A DNA stretch of 54,045 nt from Paenibacillus sp. GM2 (lineage in GTDB: Bacteria > Bacillota > Bacilli > Paenibacillales > Paenibacillaceae): assembly GCF_900069005.2 (NCBI RefSeq), contig NZ_LN831279.1:1505407-1559451 (forward strand), written 5' to 3'. This document shows, in pieces, positions 44,283 to 52,906 of the stretch. The translations under genes were made by a program, and so were the position numbers. The stretch's first letter is position 1, and each line of letters opens with the position of its first letter. The notes below the pieces were generated by a model. The model searched no databases, was not told the origin of the DNA, and saw nothing but the letters and a program-made list of their open reading frames with translations.

Positions 44283-45410
44283 ATGGCAAATATTCTGATG
44301 ATAAACGTCCCTTACTCAGGGCATACGAATCCAACTTTGCCGCTGGCTGCCGAACTGGTAAAGAGGGGCCATTCAGTTGTGTACGTCAATTCACCTGTAT
44401 ATAAGGATAAGATTGAAGCAACGGGCGCTGAATTTGTCCCCTATTCCGATTTTCCGGAGGGGTTGACGGAGCAACAAGTAAAAACTCGCTGCTTCAAGGC
44501 GGCTTTTGATACGGCAATACAACTTACAAGGAAGTTTGATTTGCTGATCTATGAAATGCTATTTTACCCGGGCAAGGTTATAGCCGAGAAATTGGGTATT
44601 CCATGTGTGCGACAGTTTTCACAGCCCGCATGGAGTTCTGAAACGATGGGCGATGCAAGTCCGGTCTTTAAATTTTTCTGTAAGCTAATCGACATGCAAG
44701 TGATGGGAAAGAAAAACGCGGACGAGATGGGAATGAGCGGGAAAACGTTGATTGATTCTGTGCTCAATGACAGACCTGAGCTGAATGTGGTGTATGTGCC
44801 AAAGCTGTTTCAATCAAAACATGAAAGCTTTGACGAGCGTTATGTTTTTGTCTGTCCGCCCATGAAAGCTGCGATTGCTTCCCATGAGCAAATTCCATAC
44901 GATGCTATGAAGAAGCCTATTATTTATATCTCAATGGGGAGCATAATCAGAAGTAGGATTTTTTGTAGACGGTGTATAAAGGCATTTGCAGGCAAAAATC
45001 TTTCCGTAATCCTGAACACAGGGAAAATAGATCCGAAAAAGCTTGGTCCTGTATCCCGGAATATTTTCGCTTACTCTTTTGTGCCGCAGCTTGAGGTTTT
45101 GCAAAAAGCCGATTTGTTTATCACGCATTGCGGGATGAACAGCGTTAACGAAGCTATGAGCTTTGGCGTTCCTATGCTCGCAATGCCTATTATCAATGAC
45201 CAGATCGCTAACGCCAAGCGAATAGCCGAACTTGGGATAGGAATGCGCATACGTACATTTTACATGACGGCAAATAAACTTTATAGAAACGCCCTGCAAG
45301 TTTTGAACGATACAGAGCTAAAGAAAACAGCTTATTTGTTAAAAGAAAAAATACTTGAAGAAAACAGCTTTTCAGATGTTGTTACTAGAGTTGAAGAATG
45401 TATTAAGTAA
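44283..45410 (+). CDS. MGT-family UDP-glycosyltransferase (macrolide-glycosyltransferase-like)
   Basis: 375 residues of GT-B fold. The N-terminal acceptor half starts ILMINVPYSGHTNPTLPLAA. The C-terminal donor half has PIIYISMGSI, FAYSFVPQLEVLQKADLFIT and the donor-binding signature THCGMNSVNEAMSFGVPMLA. Family members (YjiC, YojK, OleD) glucosylate macrolides, flavonoids or lipids in the cytoplasm. AGAGGGGGAAC precedes the ATG. It is intact and about the expected length, slightly short (usual ~390-400). The acceptor is unknown. Confidence 0.87.
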   Translation: MANILMINVPYSGHTNPTLPLAAELVKRGHSVVYVNSPVYKDKIEATGAEFVPYSDFPEGLTEQQVKTRCFKAAFDTAIQLTRKFDLLIYEMLFYPGKVIAEKLGIPCVRQFSQPAWSSETMGDASPVFKFFCKLIDMQVMGKKNADEMGMSGKTLIDSVLNDRPELNVVYVPKLFQSKHESFDERYVFVCPPMKAAIASHEQIPYDAMKKPIIYISMGSIIRSRIFCRRCIKAFAGKNLSVILNTGKIDPKKLGPVSRNIFAYSFVPQLEVLQKADLFITHCGMNSVNEAMSFGVPMLAMPIINDQIANAKRIAELGIGMRIRTFYMTANKLYRNALQVLNDTELKKTAYLLKEKILEENSFSDVVTRVEECIK

Positions 45411-45490
45411 AATCAGGGCGTAGTTGGAAGCTGACAAATTACAATTTTGTAGTTGTAACTGTAGATTGTTTCTATTTGGAGGTGCTATGC

Positions 45491-45580
45491 ATGATAGAAA
45501 AATTCGCCTGTAAATTGGGGCGTAATGATGAGGTGCCCAGTATTCAATTGCAGAACGCGTTTTGTCAAGGGGTGACATGA
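45491..45580 (+). pseudogene. Fragment resembling the N-terminus of a DNA alkylation repair protein
   Basis: A 29-codon frame with GGAGG upstream reads MIEKFACKLGRNDEVPSIQL and then loses similarity and stops. The start resembles HEAT-repeat AlkD-like proteins of Bacillales. It is weak evidence from a short match. The rest of the 45411-45726 spacer shows no gene. Confidence 0.35.
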
Positions 45581-45726
45581 GATTTTTATCTTGTTCTTTG
45601 GGAAAGGCAGTGGGTGCGGGGCGCATAGCGCCGTAAAGCCTACAATTAACCGCACCATAGTGCAGATGGTTTTGCCGTACACTTGAATTTAGAGGTAATG
45701 GATATTAATTTGAAGCGAGGGTACAC

Positions 45727-46476
45727 ATGGATATTGATTTTGTAAACTTAACAATAGAAAACCTTGTCAATGAGCATTTATGCTGCATTATCCGCAGTAA
45801 AAAGCCCCATCCAGGTATTGACGCAAAGAAGCAATGGCTTTCTGACCGATTAAAGGAAGGTCATGTCTTTAGAAAGTTAAATGCAAAAGCTACTGTTTTT
45901 ATTGAGTATGCTCCTCTTGAAACAGCTTGGGTTCCCATAACTGGTGATAACTATTATTATCTGTATTGCTTATGGGCTACCGGAAGCCACAAAGGAAAAG
46001 GGTATGGAAAATTGCTGATGGAATATTGTTTGGCTGATGCTAAAGAAAAGGGTAAATCCGGCGTTTGTATGCTTGGAGCAAAAAAACAAAAATCCTTTCT
46101 TTCCGACCAATCATTTGCAAAGAAGTTCGGCTTTGAGGTTGTTGATACTACCGATAATGGCTATGAATTACTTGCACTTTCTTTTGACGGAACAACACCA
46201 AAGTTTGCACAAAACGCTAAAAAAGAAGAAATCGAAAGCCAAGAGCTAACCATTTATTACGATATACAGTGCCCCTTCGTCTATCAAAACATGGAGACGA
46301 TAAAACAGTATTGTGAAACGAATGATGTTCCGGTATCTTTCATTCATGTGGATACGCTACAAAAAGCAAAGGAATTGCCTTGTGTTTTCAATAACTGGGG
46401 CGTGTTTTATAAAGGAAGTTTTGAGACGGTGAATTTGTTGGATATTCCCTACCTAAAGAGAATACTCAAAAAATAG
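45727..46476 (+). CDS. yoaP: GNAT acetyltransferase with C-terminal YoaP domain
   Basis: 249 residues, matching B. subtilis YoaP (251). The N-terminal acetyltransferase fold has YYYLYCLWATGSHKGKGYGK, whose HKGKGYG is the acetyl-CoA loop. The C-terminal YoaP-like domain begins LTIYYDIQCPFVYQNMETIK, a thioredoxin-like start, and ends with NNWGVFYKGSFETVNLLDI. The substrate is unknown. Confidence 0.85.
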   Translation: MDIDFVNLTIENLVNEHLCCIIRSKKPHPGIDAKKQWLSDRLKEGHVFRKLNAKATVFIEYAPLETAWVPITGDNYYYLYCLWATGSHKGKGYGKLLMEYCLADAKEKGKSGVCMLGAKKQKSFLSDQSFAKKFGFEVVDTTDNGYELLALSFDGTTPKFAQNAKKEEIESQELTIYYDIQCPFVYQNMETIKQYCETNDVPVSFIHVDTLQKAKELPCVFNNWGVFYKGSFETVNLLDIPYLKRILKK

Positions 46477-46633
46477 AAATACAATTTCTTCTTTTTTCCA
46501 TTGATTATTAGGTCTATATTTTAATCATTCTGCCGGCTTTGGAGTAAAAAGCTTGCCTTATATGATAGAGAGCTCATAAATTAGAACTAATAAGGAGACC
46601 TATTATTACATCTAATTGGTTGGAGGGAAGTAT

Positions 46634-47317
46634 ATGAATGCGAATATCATCCTTGATTATTTATCAGGTTTGGAGAACCACAATAACCGTGAATGGTATC
46701 ACGCAAATAAAGAACAACTCAAAAAGGCAAATCAAGAATTTGAGGACTTGATACAGTCCCTCCTACTTGAAATAGGCAGAACCGACAGCAGTGTCCTTCA
46801 TAATGCACCTAAAGATCTAACCTTCAAGCTGGTTCGTGATACAAGGTTTAGTGCGGATAAAACCCCATATAATCCTTCTTTTAGAGCATGTATATCGTCG
46901 AAAGGGAAATTACCAATACCTGTCGGATATTACATATTCATTAAGCCTAACGGACGTTCATTCTTGGGTGGCGGTTTATTTGCAGATATGTTCAAAGATG
47001 CTACCACAATGATCAGAGATCACATTGTAGAAAACGGTGAGGATTGGAGGCGCATTATAACCGATCCAACATTTAAAAAGCATTTTACGGTTAAAGGTAA
47101 TACACTGAAGAATGTTCCCCGCGGATACGATAAGGAACACCCGCAATCTGAATACCTAAAAAACAAAAGCTGGTATCTGGAATATACTCTTACGGATGAG
47201 CAGATTACAGATGATAGATTTGTGCATTTGGCTGCTGAGATATTTGAAGCAATGCAGCCTTTTAACGCTTTTTTAAATCGAGCCTTGGAGAAATTCGAAA
47301 TGCCCAAACACCCATAG
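46634..47317 (+). CDS. DUF2461 family protein
   Basis: 227 residues from ATG 46634 with GGAGGG upstream. Family features are evident: LDYLSGLENHNNREWYHANK near the start, KLVRDTRFSADKTPYNPSFR, and GRSFLGGGLFADM. The function of DUF2461 (TIGR02453) proteins is not known. It ends just before the ribosome site of a broken GNAT gene. Confidence 0.85.
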   Translation: MNANIILDYLSGLENHNNREWYHANKEQLKKANQEFEDLIQSLLLEIGRTDSSVLHNAPKDLTFKLVRDTRFSADKTPYNPSFRACISSKGKLPIPVGYYIFIKPNGRSFLGGGLFADMFKDATTMIRDHIVENGEDWRRIITDPTFKKHFTVKGNTLKNVPRGYDKEHPQSEYLKNKSWYLEYTLTDEQITDDRFVHLAAEIFEAMQPFNAFLNRALEKFEMPKHP

Positions 47318-47333
47318 GAAAGGAGAAATTTAT

Positions 47334-47505
47334 TTGGTTATTAGTCCTATGTTGATAGAAGATTATACCCCGTTTTTCATTTATGAGCTACTACCACAGG
47401 AATGGGAATCCTACCCTGGATGACTCATTAGAGGGTATCACAAAATTTTTGGCTCGGATCTCCAATACCTGCTTCGCGGCGGAATTTGATAATCAAATTG
47501 TAATA
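47334..47505 (+). pseudogene. Remnant of a GNAT acetyltransferase gene
   Basis: After AAAGGAG a TTG-started frame reads LVISPMLIEDYTPFFIYELL and soon stops. In another frame the similarity continues as GNPTLDDSLEGITKFLARIS and NTCFAAEFDNQIV, the typical N-terminal half of a GNAT protein. The acetyl-CoA motif and the C-terminal half are missing. At least one frameshift and a deletion. Confidence 0.55.
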
Positions 47506-47635
47506 CCCCTGAATGTACCAGTCTTCGCCTTTCAGTAACAAATGTAGATTCGCTATGGAGAGGATACAAGGGCAACATCAACTGTGTAACTATAAAGGAG
47601 TACATTAACAGAAAATTTCAAAGGAGGATATATTT

Positions 47636-48349
47636 ATGGATTCAATTAGAATAGGCATAATTGGTGATTATGATGCACGACCGTCACATATTGCTACTAA
47701 TGAAGCCATTAGGCATTGTGCTGCGTTCTTAGGCCTGAAGCAGGAAACGCAATGGGTTTCTACCAACTCGTTAGAGTCCGACTTCAAAGAGAAATTGAGC
47801 ACTTTCAACGCTTTTTGGGGTGCGCCGGGCAGCCCATATAAAAGTGCACAAGGAGCAATGAATGCGATTCAGTTCGCAAGGGAGAATAACTTCCCCTTTA
47901 TCGGAACATGTGGAGGCTTTCAGCATGTTGTATTAGAGTTTGCACGCGATGTATTTGATTTACCGGAAGTTAAGCGCCCGGATTTTGACCCCTACATGCC
48001 TAATGTGTTTATCTCCGGCTTAAGCTGTTCACTCGTTGGAGAAACACAAAGAATTTTATTGTCCGACGGTACTAAGGTTGCTCAAATTTATGGCTTAGTA
48101 GAAACGGAGGAGCGGTATAATTGCAGCTTCGGGCTAAGCAGTAATTTTGCGGATCAGTTGACTTCACACGGTGTTGTCATTGCTGGAACGGATGAAAACG
48201 GAGACGTAAGGATACTCGAAATACCACAGAACCGATTTTTTGTAGCTACTCTTTTTCAACCGCAGTTAAGTTCAACGCCGGAAAGCCCGCATAAGCTAAT
48301 CCTTGCATATTTAAAGGATGCAGAAGTTTTCAGGCTAGAATATATGTAA
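47636..48349 (+). CDS. CTP-synthase-like class I glutamine amidotransferase domain protein
   Basis: 237 residues of the stand-alone family related to the C-terminus of CTP synthase. WGAPGSPYKSAQGAMNAIQF and the nucleophile elbow FIGTCGGFQHVVLEFARDV (Cys92) are clear. The usual His-Glu pair (HPE in CTP synthase) is replaced by Gln208-Pro-Gln210 in LFQPQLSS, so glutamine hydrolysis is doubtful. The family is also annotated as a seleno- or cysteine protein of unknown role. AAGGAGG lies before the ATG. Confidence 0.8.
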   Translation: MDSIRIGIIGDYDARPSHIATNEAIRHCAAFLGLKQETQWVSTNSLESDFKEKLSTFNAFWGAPGSPYKSAQGAMNAIQFARENNFPFIGTCGGFQHVVLEFARDVFDLPEVKRPDFDPYMPNVFISGLSCSLVGETQRILLSDGTKVAQIYGLVETEERYNCSFGLSSNFADQLTSHGVVIAGTDENGDVRILEIPQNRFFVATLFQPQLSSTPESPHKLILAYLKDAEVFRLEYM

Positions 48350-48454
48350 CTCTGGTCAAGCCGCTACGCTTATCCAGCCAGTTAAAGGCTGAGTAGTATT
48401 TTACTGACGCATAATCTCCACTCTTGCAGCATATTAGCAGGTGCTTTTGTGCAT

Positions 48455-48607
48455 ATGATGTCTAATTTTTTAACAAGCCAGTTGCTCTCTCCTTATTCCA
48501 GCGAAGTAAGCAATGTCATTCGGTATGTAAGCATGGTTTTCGGTAGTGTGGTTCTTATCTATTGCTTTGTTCGGGAAAATTCAAAAACAAGGTACAATTG
48601 GAAGTAG
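48455..48607 (+). pseudogene. Small hydrophobic frame, probably a membrane-protein remnant
   Basis: About 50 codons: SNFLTSQLLSPYSSEVSNVI and a membrane segment (RYVSMVFGSVVLIYCFV) with a basic end. The frame extends upstream without a start, suggesting the C-terminus of a lost multi-pass protein. No ribosome site was seen. The rest of 48350-48676 is empty. Confidence 0.35.
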
Positions 48608-48676
48608 GGAAGATTAAAGAGGAATGTGAAAGATTTAGTACAGAAAAAACGTAAAGAACGAACGGAGGCTGGAACT

Positions 48677-49231
48677 ATGATTGCAATGCAGTACAATGTT
48701 AAATTACCTTCCGATTATGACATGAGCATAATAAAAAACCGAGTGAAGAATAATGGCTATAAAACCGATGGCTTTTTGGATCTATTCATGAAAGCATATC
48801 TCATTGCGGAGTTTGGCAAACATGGCAATATACAAAATGAATACGCTCCATTCTATCTTTGGAAAGGTGCAGAGGGGATGAATCATTTTTTATTGGATGG
48901 CCCCTTTAATAATATTCTCAACTCCTTTGGCTGGACACCGGTAAACACATGGGTGGTACTTCATCAAAAGATAGAAAAGCATGACTCTAAGCAGTATGCG
49001 GTAATCACAAAATCGCCGGTATTGCCCCGCTTGGATTTCTCTGACCTGCAAGACAAGGCAAAGCGCATCTTTGATACAGACTGTAATAATGCATCAACTA
49101 CTTGCTCTATCGTTGCATACAATCCGACTACGTGGCAGCTATGTCATTTTCTTCTCTCGGCGGATTCGCAAGAAATGGAGCATAGAGCAACAGGAACGTC
49201 ATTGGTTTATCAATTACTTCATCTATCTTAA
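48677..49231 (+). CDS. DUF4865 family protein
   Basis: 184 residues from ATG 48677 (ACGGAGG upstream). It starts MIAMQYNVKLPSDYDMSIIK, the family pattern, and continues with GYKTDGFLDLFMKAYLIAE, YAPFYLWKGAEGMNHFLLDG and a C-terminal half with VNTWVVLHQK. The fold resembles ferredoxin-like monooxygenase relatives. Function unknown. A frameshifted GNAT gene follows by 35 bases. Confidence 0.8.
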   Translation: MIAMQYNVKLPSDYDMSIIKNRVKNNGYKTDGFLDLFMKAYLIAEFGKHGNIQNEYAPFYLWKGAEGMNHFLLDGPFNNILNSFGWTPVNTWVVLHQKIEKHDSKQYAVITKSPVLPRLDFSDLQDKAKRIFDTDCNNASTTCSIVAYNPTTWQLCHFLLSADSQEMEHRATGTSLVYQLLHLS

Positions 49232-49266
49232 ACATAAGATGAAGGAAAGTGTAAGGAGATTACCTT

Positions 49267-49684
49267 GTGGATATAAGAAAAGCAACCCCTGCTGACAAAG
49301 AACAGATATTTTACTTAGTAAAGGATTTTGCCACCTCTTACATAACAGAACAGCACCTGTTTGAAAAAGTGTTTGACGAGCTTTTCCACAATCCAACAGC
49401 CTATATTTTTGTTGCAGCGGATGAATGCAATATCGTTGGTTTATTGTCTTGGCTTTGTTCATAACGCTTTCTATGCCAACGGCAACGTGGCTTGGTTGGA
49501 AGAAATAATGGTGTCAGAAGAGCACCGTAAAAAAGGGATCGGAAAAAAGCTGATGCAGGCTTTTGAAAGTGCAGCGAAACAAGCCGACGCAAAACTTGTT
49601 GCCTTGGCCACTCGCAGGGCAGCAGCCTTCTACAAAGTTATTGGCTACCAACCGTCTGCGGAATATTATAGAAAGCTATTATAG
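49267..49684 (+). pseudogene. GNAT acetyltransferase with +1 frameshift
   Basis: From GTG 49267 (AAGGAG upstream) the frame reads MDIRKATPADKEQIFYLVKD through FVAADECNIVGLL and stops at 49464. In another frame it continues as LGFVHNAFYANGNVAWLEEI, then SEEHRKKGIGKKLMQAFESA with the acetyl-CoA loop, and AFYKVIGYQPSAEYYRKLL to 49684. One extra T in the TTT at ~49440-49442 explains the break. Restored, it would be ~139 residues and complete. Sequence error or recent inactivation cannot be separated. A weak hairpin (ATCGGC/GCCGAT, 49693-49712) follows. Confidence 0.75.
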
Positions 49685-49908
49685 TAAACACAATCGGCAC
49701 AATCCAGCCGATTTCGTCTGTTTATAGCGGTACATTCGGGACTTAAATTATTGCTCCTCAATGCCGGTTTGTAACATAAAACACCGGGTTCATGACATTT
49801 TGATTCATTGCAGGCTGAAATTTTATATGTTGATATATGAATTTTATTATTAAGAAGTACAGTTCGCGAACAGGAATAAGGTCATAACAGGGAATATTTG
49901 TAAAGTGA

Positions 49909-50230
49909 AAGAGGCAATCAAGGCTTGTAGGCTATGTGGAAAATTTTGTGTTGGGATCAAGGGGCAAAGGAAGCGCATTAACCAGTGAGGAGTTCGCAGA
50001 CTTTATTAGTAAAAATAAAATAGGTGAGTTCTTCATAGCAGGAGCAGATGCCGTTGCTTGTGTTAAATGAACCTGTTTCAACATGCGCAAAGCTAACTAT
50101 GGTGTTAATGTCCTATCAGATTGCATTACCAGTTATGTATAGAAGGAAAATTGACGAAATGCTCGCCTACTATGAAAGTAAAGGCGGTAAAATCATTAGT
50201 TTAAATGACTTTATCACTTCGGGCTACTAA
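49909..50230 (+). pseudogene. Remnant of an isochorismatase-family cysteine hydrolase
   Basis: Fragments in different frames give GSKGSALTSEEF-like sequence, then FADFISKNKIGEFFIAGADA, VACVK, FNMRKANYGVNVLSDCIT, and finally KIDEMLAYYESKGGKIISLN to a stop at 50230. AGADAVACV corresponds to the conserved segment around the nucleophilic Cys of the family. Several frameshifts and internal stops show that it is inactive. The spacer 49713-49908 has nothing clear. Confidence 0.6.
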
Positions 50231-50455
50231 AGCATAGCGGCTCGGTTGTCTTGTTCATTTTTGCTTTATTACTTTTATTCAAAAAGGCTTGATTTTGCTT
50301 AGTTGGGCTGGTTAGCGAAACGCTTAATAAGTTGATTTCAAGGATACTTTTAAGATGTCCAATAATTAAAAAGCAGTATGGTAAACAAGAAATATATGAT
50401 TTAATTAAAAACCAATAACCATGATATTTTACTTTGAAAAATAAGGGGGAACAAT

Positions 50456-51277
50456 TTGATCACTCAAAATGACAAGCAATTCAATATGTACCCCTCTCAT
50501 GTGGGGCTGAGAAAATATATCCTATATTACAACATCGTATTTCCAGCGAGTGATATGTTTGTGGAAAACTATACGCTCATGCCAAATGCTTGCGGAACAT
50601 TATCGCTTGCTTTTGATGGAACCGCTATAATCGCCGAACTATGGGGAGCATCCCTAACGCCTGTTTTGTTAGGCATGGAACCAAATAGTTACCATGTCCT
50701 GTTACTTATTCAGTTTTCGCCCTATGGCTTGTATCAAATCACACGCCAGAGCCAAGCAGAATTTGCTGACAAACGCCTTTCACTTGCAGATATCGACAGC
50801 GAACTTTTTAATTCGCTGCACCAAGCCTTTGTAATATCAGAAACCATAATAGAGTTGGTAAACACTTGCGATAAAATTTTATATAGGCGCATGGAAAAGC
50901 AGGTTATTTCAGATGCTTTGTTATTAGCAACTACAGTGATTTCTAATAGTCATGGACAAGTACAAGTGAAAGAAGTCGCCCGGCAATCCAGTTATAGTGA
51001 GCGACAGCTAAACCGCATGTTTCTTATGCAAATTGGAATGAATATTAAAGACTATGCACGCTTAACTCGCTTTAACTATGTGTTAAAGCAAATTCAGAAA
51101 TCGCCTTGTTTTTTTGCGGCATTGTCACAACAAGCCGGATATTTCGACCAGGCCCATTTTGATAAAGATTTTAAAGCGATTAGTGGTGTTAGCCCTCAAA
51201 AATATATGAAAACCATGTCGGATTTTTACTATGACGGAACGGAAATATACAATACAATTTCCTCAAAGGAGGAATGA
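50456..51277 (+). CDS. AraC-family transcriptional regulator
   Basis: 273 residues from TTG 50456 with AAGGGGGA upstream. The N-terminal ~150 residues are a sensor region (YPSHVGLRKYILYYNIVFPA and ANACGTLSLAFDG-like sequence). The C-terminal double helix-turn-helix is VKEVARQSSYSERQLNRMFL and FFAALSQQAGYFDQAHFDKDF, ending SGVSPQKYM. It lies 4 bases before the VOC gene, an operon arrangement, so it probably controls it. The 225-base spacer before it is AT-rich and empty. Confidence 0.83.
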   Translation: MITQNDKQFNMYPSHVGLRKYILYYNIVFPASDMFVENYTLMPNACGTLSLAFDGTAIIAELWGASLTPVLLGMEPNSYHVLLLIQFSPYGLYQITRQSQAEFADKRLSLADIDSELFNSLHQAFVISETIIELVNTCDKILYRRMEKQVISDALLLATTVISNSHGQVQVKEVARQSSYSERQLNRMFLMQIGMNIKDYARLTRFNYVLKQIQKSPCFFAALSQQAGYFDQAHFDKDFKAISGVSPQKYMKTMSDFYYDGTEIYNTISSKEE

Positions 51278-51280
51278 AAA

Positions 51281-51742
51281 ATGAAATATCAAGGTTGCCT
51301 TTTAGCGGTTAGGGATATATCCGCTTCCAAGCATTTTTATGAAAAAGTGCTTCATCAAAATATCGTAATGGATATTGGCGCACATGTAACCTTTGAGGGC
51401 TTTTCTCTGCAACAAGGATATGCTGAATTCTTTGGGATAGCGGTCGATCGTGTAAAAGAACAGTCACACAACTTTCAAGTCTATTTTGAAGTGGAAGATT
51501 TAGACAAAGTATACGCCGAAATGAAAAGCATACCCGACTTGCAATGGGTCCATGAAATAAAGGAATACCCATGGGGGCAGCGTGGCATTCGGGTATATGA
51601 CCCGGACAAGCATATTGTGGAGATTGCAGAGGATATGATTACCGTTATCAAACGCTTTTTTAGTCAGGATATGTCGGCTGAAGAAGTTGCCAAGCATACT
51701 ATGTTTCCCCTTGAAGTCGTGAAACAGTATATCGGGCATTAA
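51281..51742 (+). CDS. VOC/glyoxalase-family protein
   Basis: 153 residues. The vicinal-oxygen-chelate repeat is visible (GCLLAVRDISASKHFYEKVL at the start, then FQVYFEVEDLDKVYAEMKSI, and YDPDKHIVEIAEDM carrying the C-terminal metal-ligand Glu). A ~30-residue helical extension (FSQDMSAEEVAKHTMFPLEV) follows the domain. AAAGGAGG lies before the ATG. Family members isomerise glyoxal adducts, bind antibiotics or cleave rings; the role here is unknown. It is co-transcribed with the AraC gene. Confidence 0.85.
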   Translation: MKYQGCLLAVRDISASKHFYEKVLHQNIVMDIGAHVTFEGFSLQQGYAEFFGIAVDRVKEQSHNFQVYFEVEDLDKVYAEMKSIPDLQWVHEIKEYPWGQRGIRVYDPDKHIVEIAEDMITVIKRFFSQDMSAEEVAKHTMFPLEVVKQYIGH

Positions 51743-51882
51743 AAAGAAATGGGTATTGAGCCTTGTTTATGCCAATAAAGCTAGCACATTATTATGAGAA
51801 AAAATTCACAATGTCATTCTACTTTATACCTTAAGATATAGATAACAATATTTTTAGGGTATTTTTGTAGTGGAGGGATCGT

Positions 51883-52689
51883 ATGAGATATTCTATCGGT
51901 GAATTTGCATCAATTATCGGCGTATCGGCGGATACTTTACGGTTATACGAGAAACAGGGCATTATAAGGCCACTTAAGGATCACAGCAACAATTACAGGT
52001 ATTATAATGATCTGGATGTTAGGAGCTTGCTGATGAGCCGCTTGTACCGGAGCTTGAATATTCCGCTGCAGGACGTATCCGAATTGATTAACGGTGCGAC
52101 GGCGCAGCAGGTTCAACAGCAGCTCCTTCAGTCGAAGACGAATCTGGATGAGCAAATTCGCAGGAGTACGCTGCTCCTGAAGAAGATGGACGAAATCGAG
52201 ACTGAACTGGGGCAGATTGAGGAACGATTGCATCAGTGTCGGATCAAGCTATTGCCGCCCAGATACCGGCTCAAGCAGACAAGTCAGGACCGATTGTTGA
52301 AGGAGCCTTATTTAAAAGAAACGGTTAACGAATGGATGGAACTGCTGCCCTTCACATACTTTTGCTTCCGGATCGAGAACTGGAATGATGCGCCAGACAA
52401 TTATCCCCTCAAATACAGCTGGGGAATGACTTTGACGCAGGACGATATGCTGAATTTAAATGTCAGGGTTAGCGATGGTGTGGAAAACCTTCCCTCCGTT
52501 CGCTGCCTATCTTCGGTAATCCGGACTTCGGCGGAGGACAGCTTCACGGTTGAGGCTTTCCAGTTTATGCTGGATGAATTGGCTGCGCAAGGGTATAAGG
52601 CTAAGGGAGATATTACAGGGAAATTGTTGTTGAATGAATATATTCAGAAGGCTCCTGGTTCTTATCTGGAAGTCAATATTCCTTTTTAA
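51883..52689 (+). CDS. MerR-family transcriptional regulator with effector-binding domain
   Basis: 268 residues. The N-terminal winged helix is YSIGEFASIIGVSADTLRLY, then EKQGIIRPLKDHSNNYRYY. A coiled-coil dimerisation helix lies at ~80-125 (QQVQQQLLQSKTNLDEQIRR onward). From ~150 a GyrI-like or other ligand-binding region follows (LLPFTYFCFRIENWNDAPDN). This suits a multidrug-type sensor. No drug pump is adjacent; the next gene downstream is a flavin reductase behind a terminator. Confidence 0.85.
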   Translation: MRYSIGEFASIIGVSADTLRLYEKQGIIRPLKDHSNNYRYYNDLDVRSLLMSRLYRSLNIPLQDVSELINGATAQQVQQQLLQSKTNLDEQIRRSTLLLKKMDEIETELGQIEERLHQCRIKLLPPRYRLKQTSQDRLLKEPYLKETVNEWMELLPFTYFCFRIENWNDAPDNYPLKYSWGMTLTQDDMLNLNVRVSDGVENLPSVRCLSSVIRTSAEDSFTVEAFQFMLDELAAQGYKAKGDITGKLLLNEYIQKAPGSYLEVNIPF

Positions 52690-52753
52690 TTATTGATTTA
52701 ATTTGGCTAATCAGTTTGTGATCAAGACATTGTCATATATCTAACGAAGGATT

Positions 52754-52799
52754 AAATCTCAAGGTAAGCCAATTTATTGGCCTACTTTGAGATTTTTTT
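52754..52799 (+). terminator. Terminator of the MerR gene
   Basis: AAATCTCAAGGTAAGCC and GGCCTACTTTGAGATTT pair around AATTTATT and are followed by a T run. Confidence 0.88.
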
Positions 52800-52906
52800 C
52801 ACATAATCTTCATTGACCTTGGAGCTGCACCAATGTTTATGCTTTGGCTGTAACCTTTGGGACAAAAGAAGAGGGGCTGCATAACCAAAAGGAGGAGGAT
52901 TAAGAA

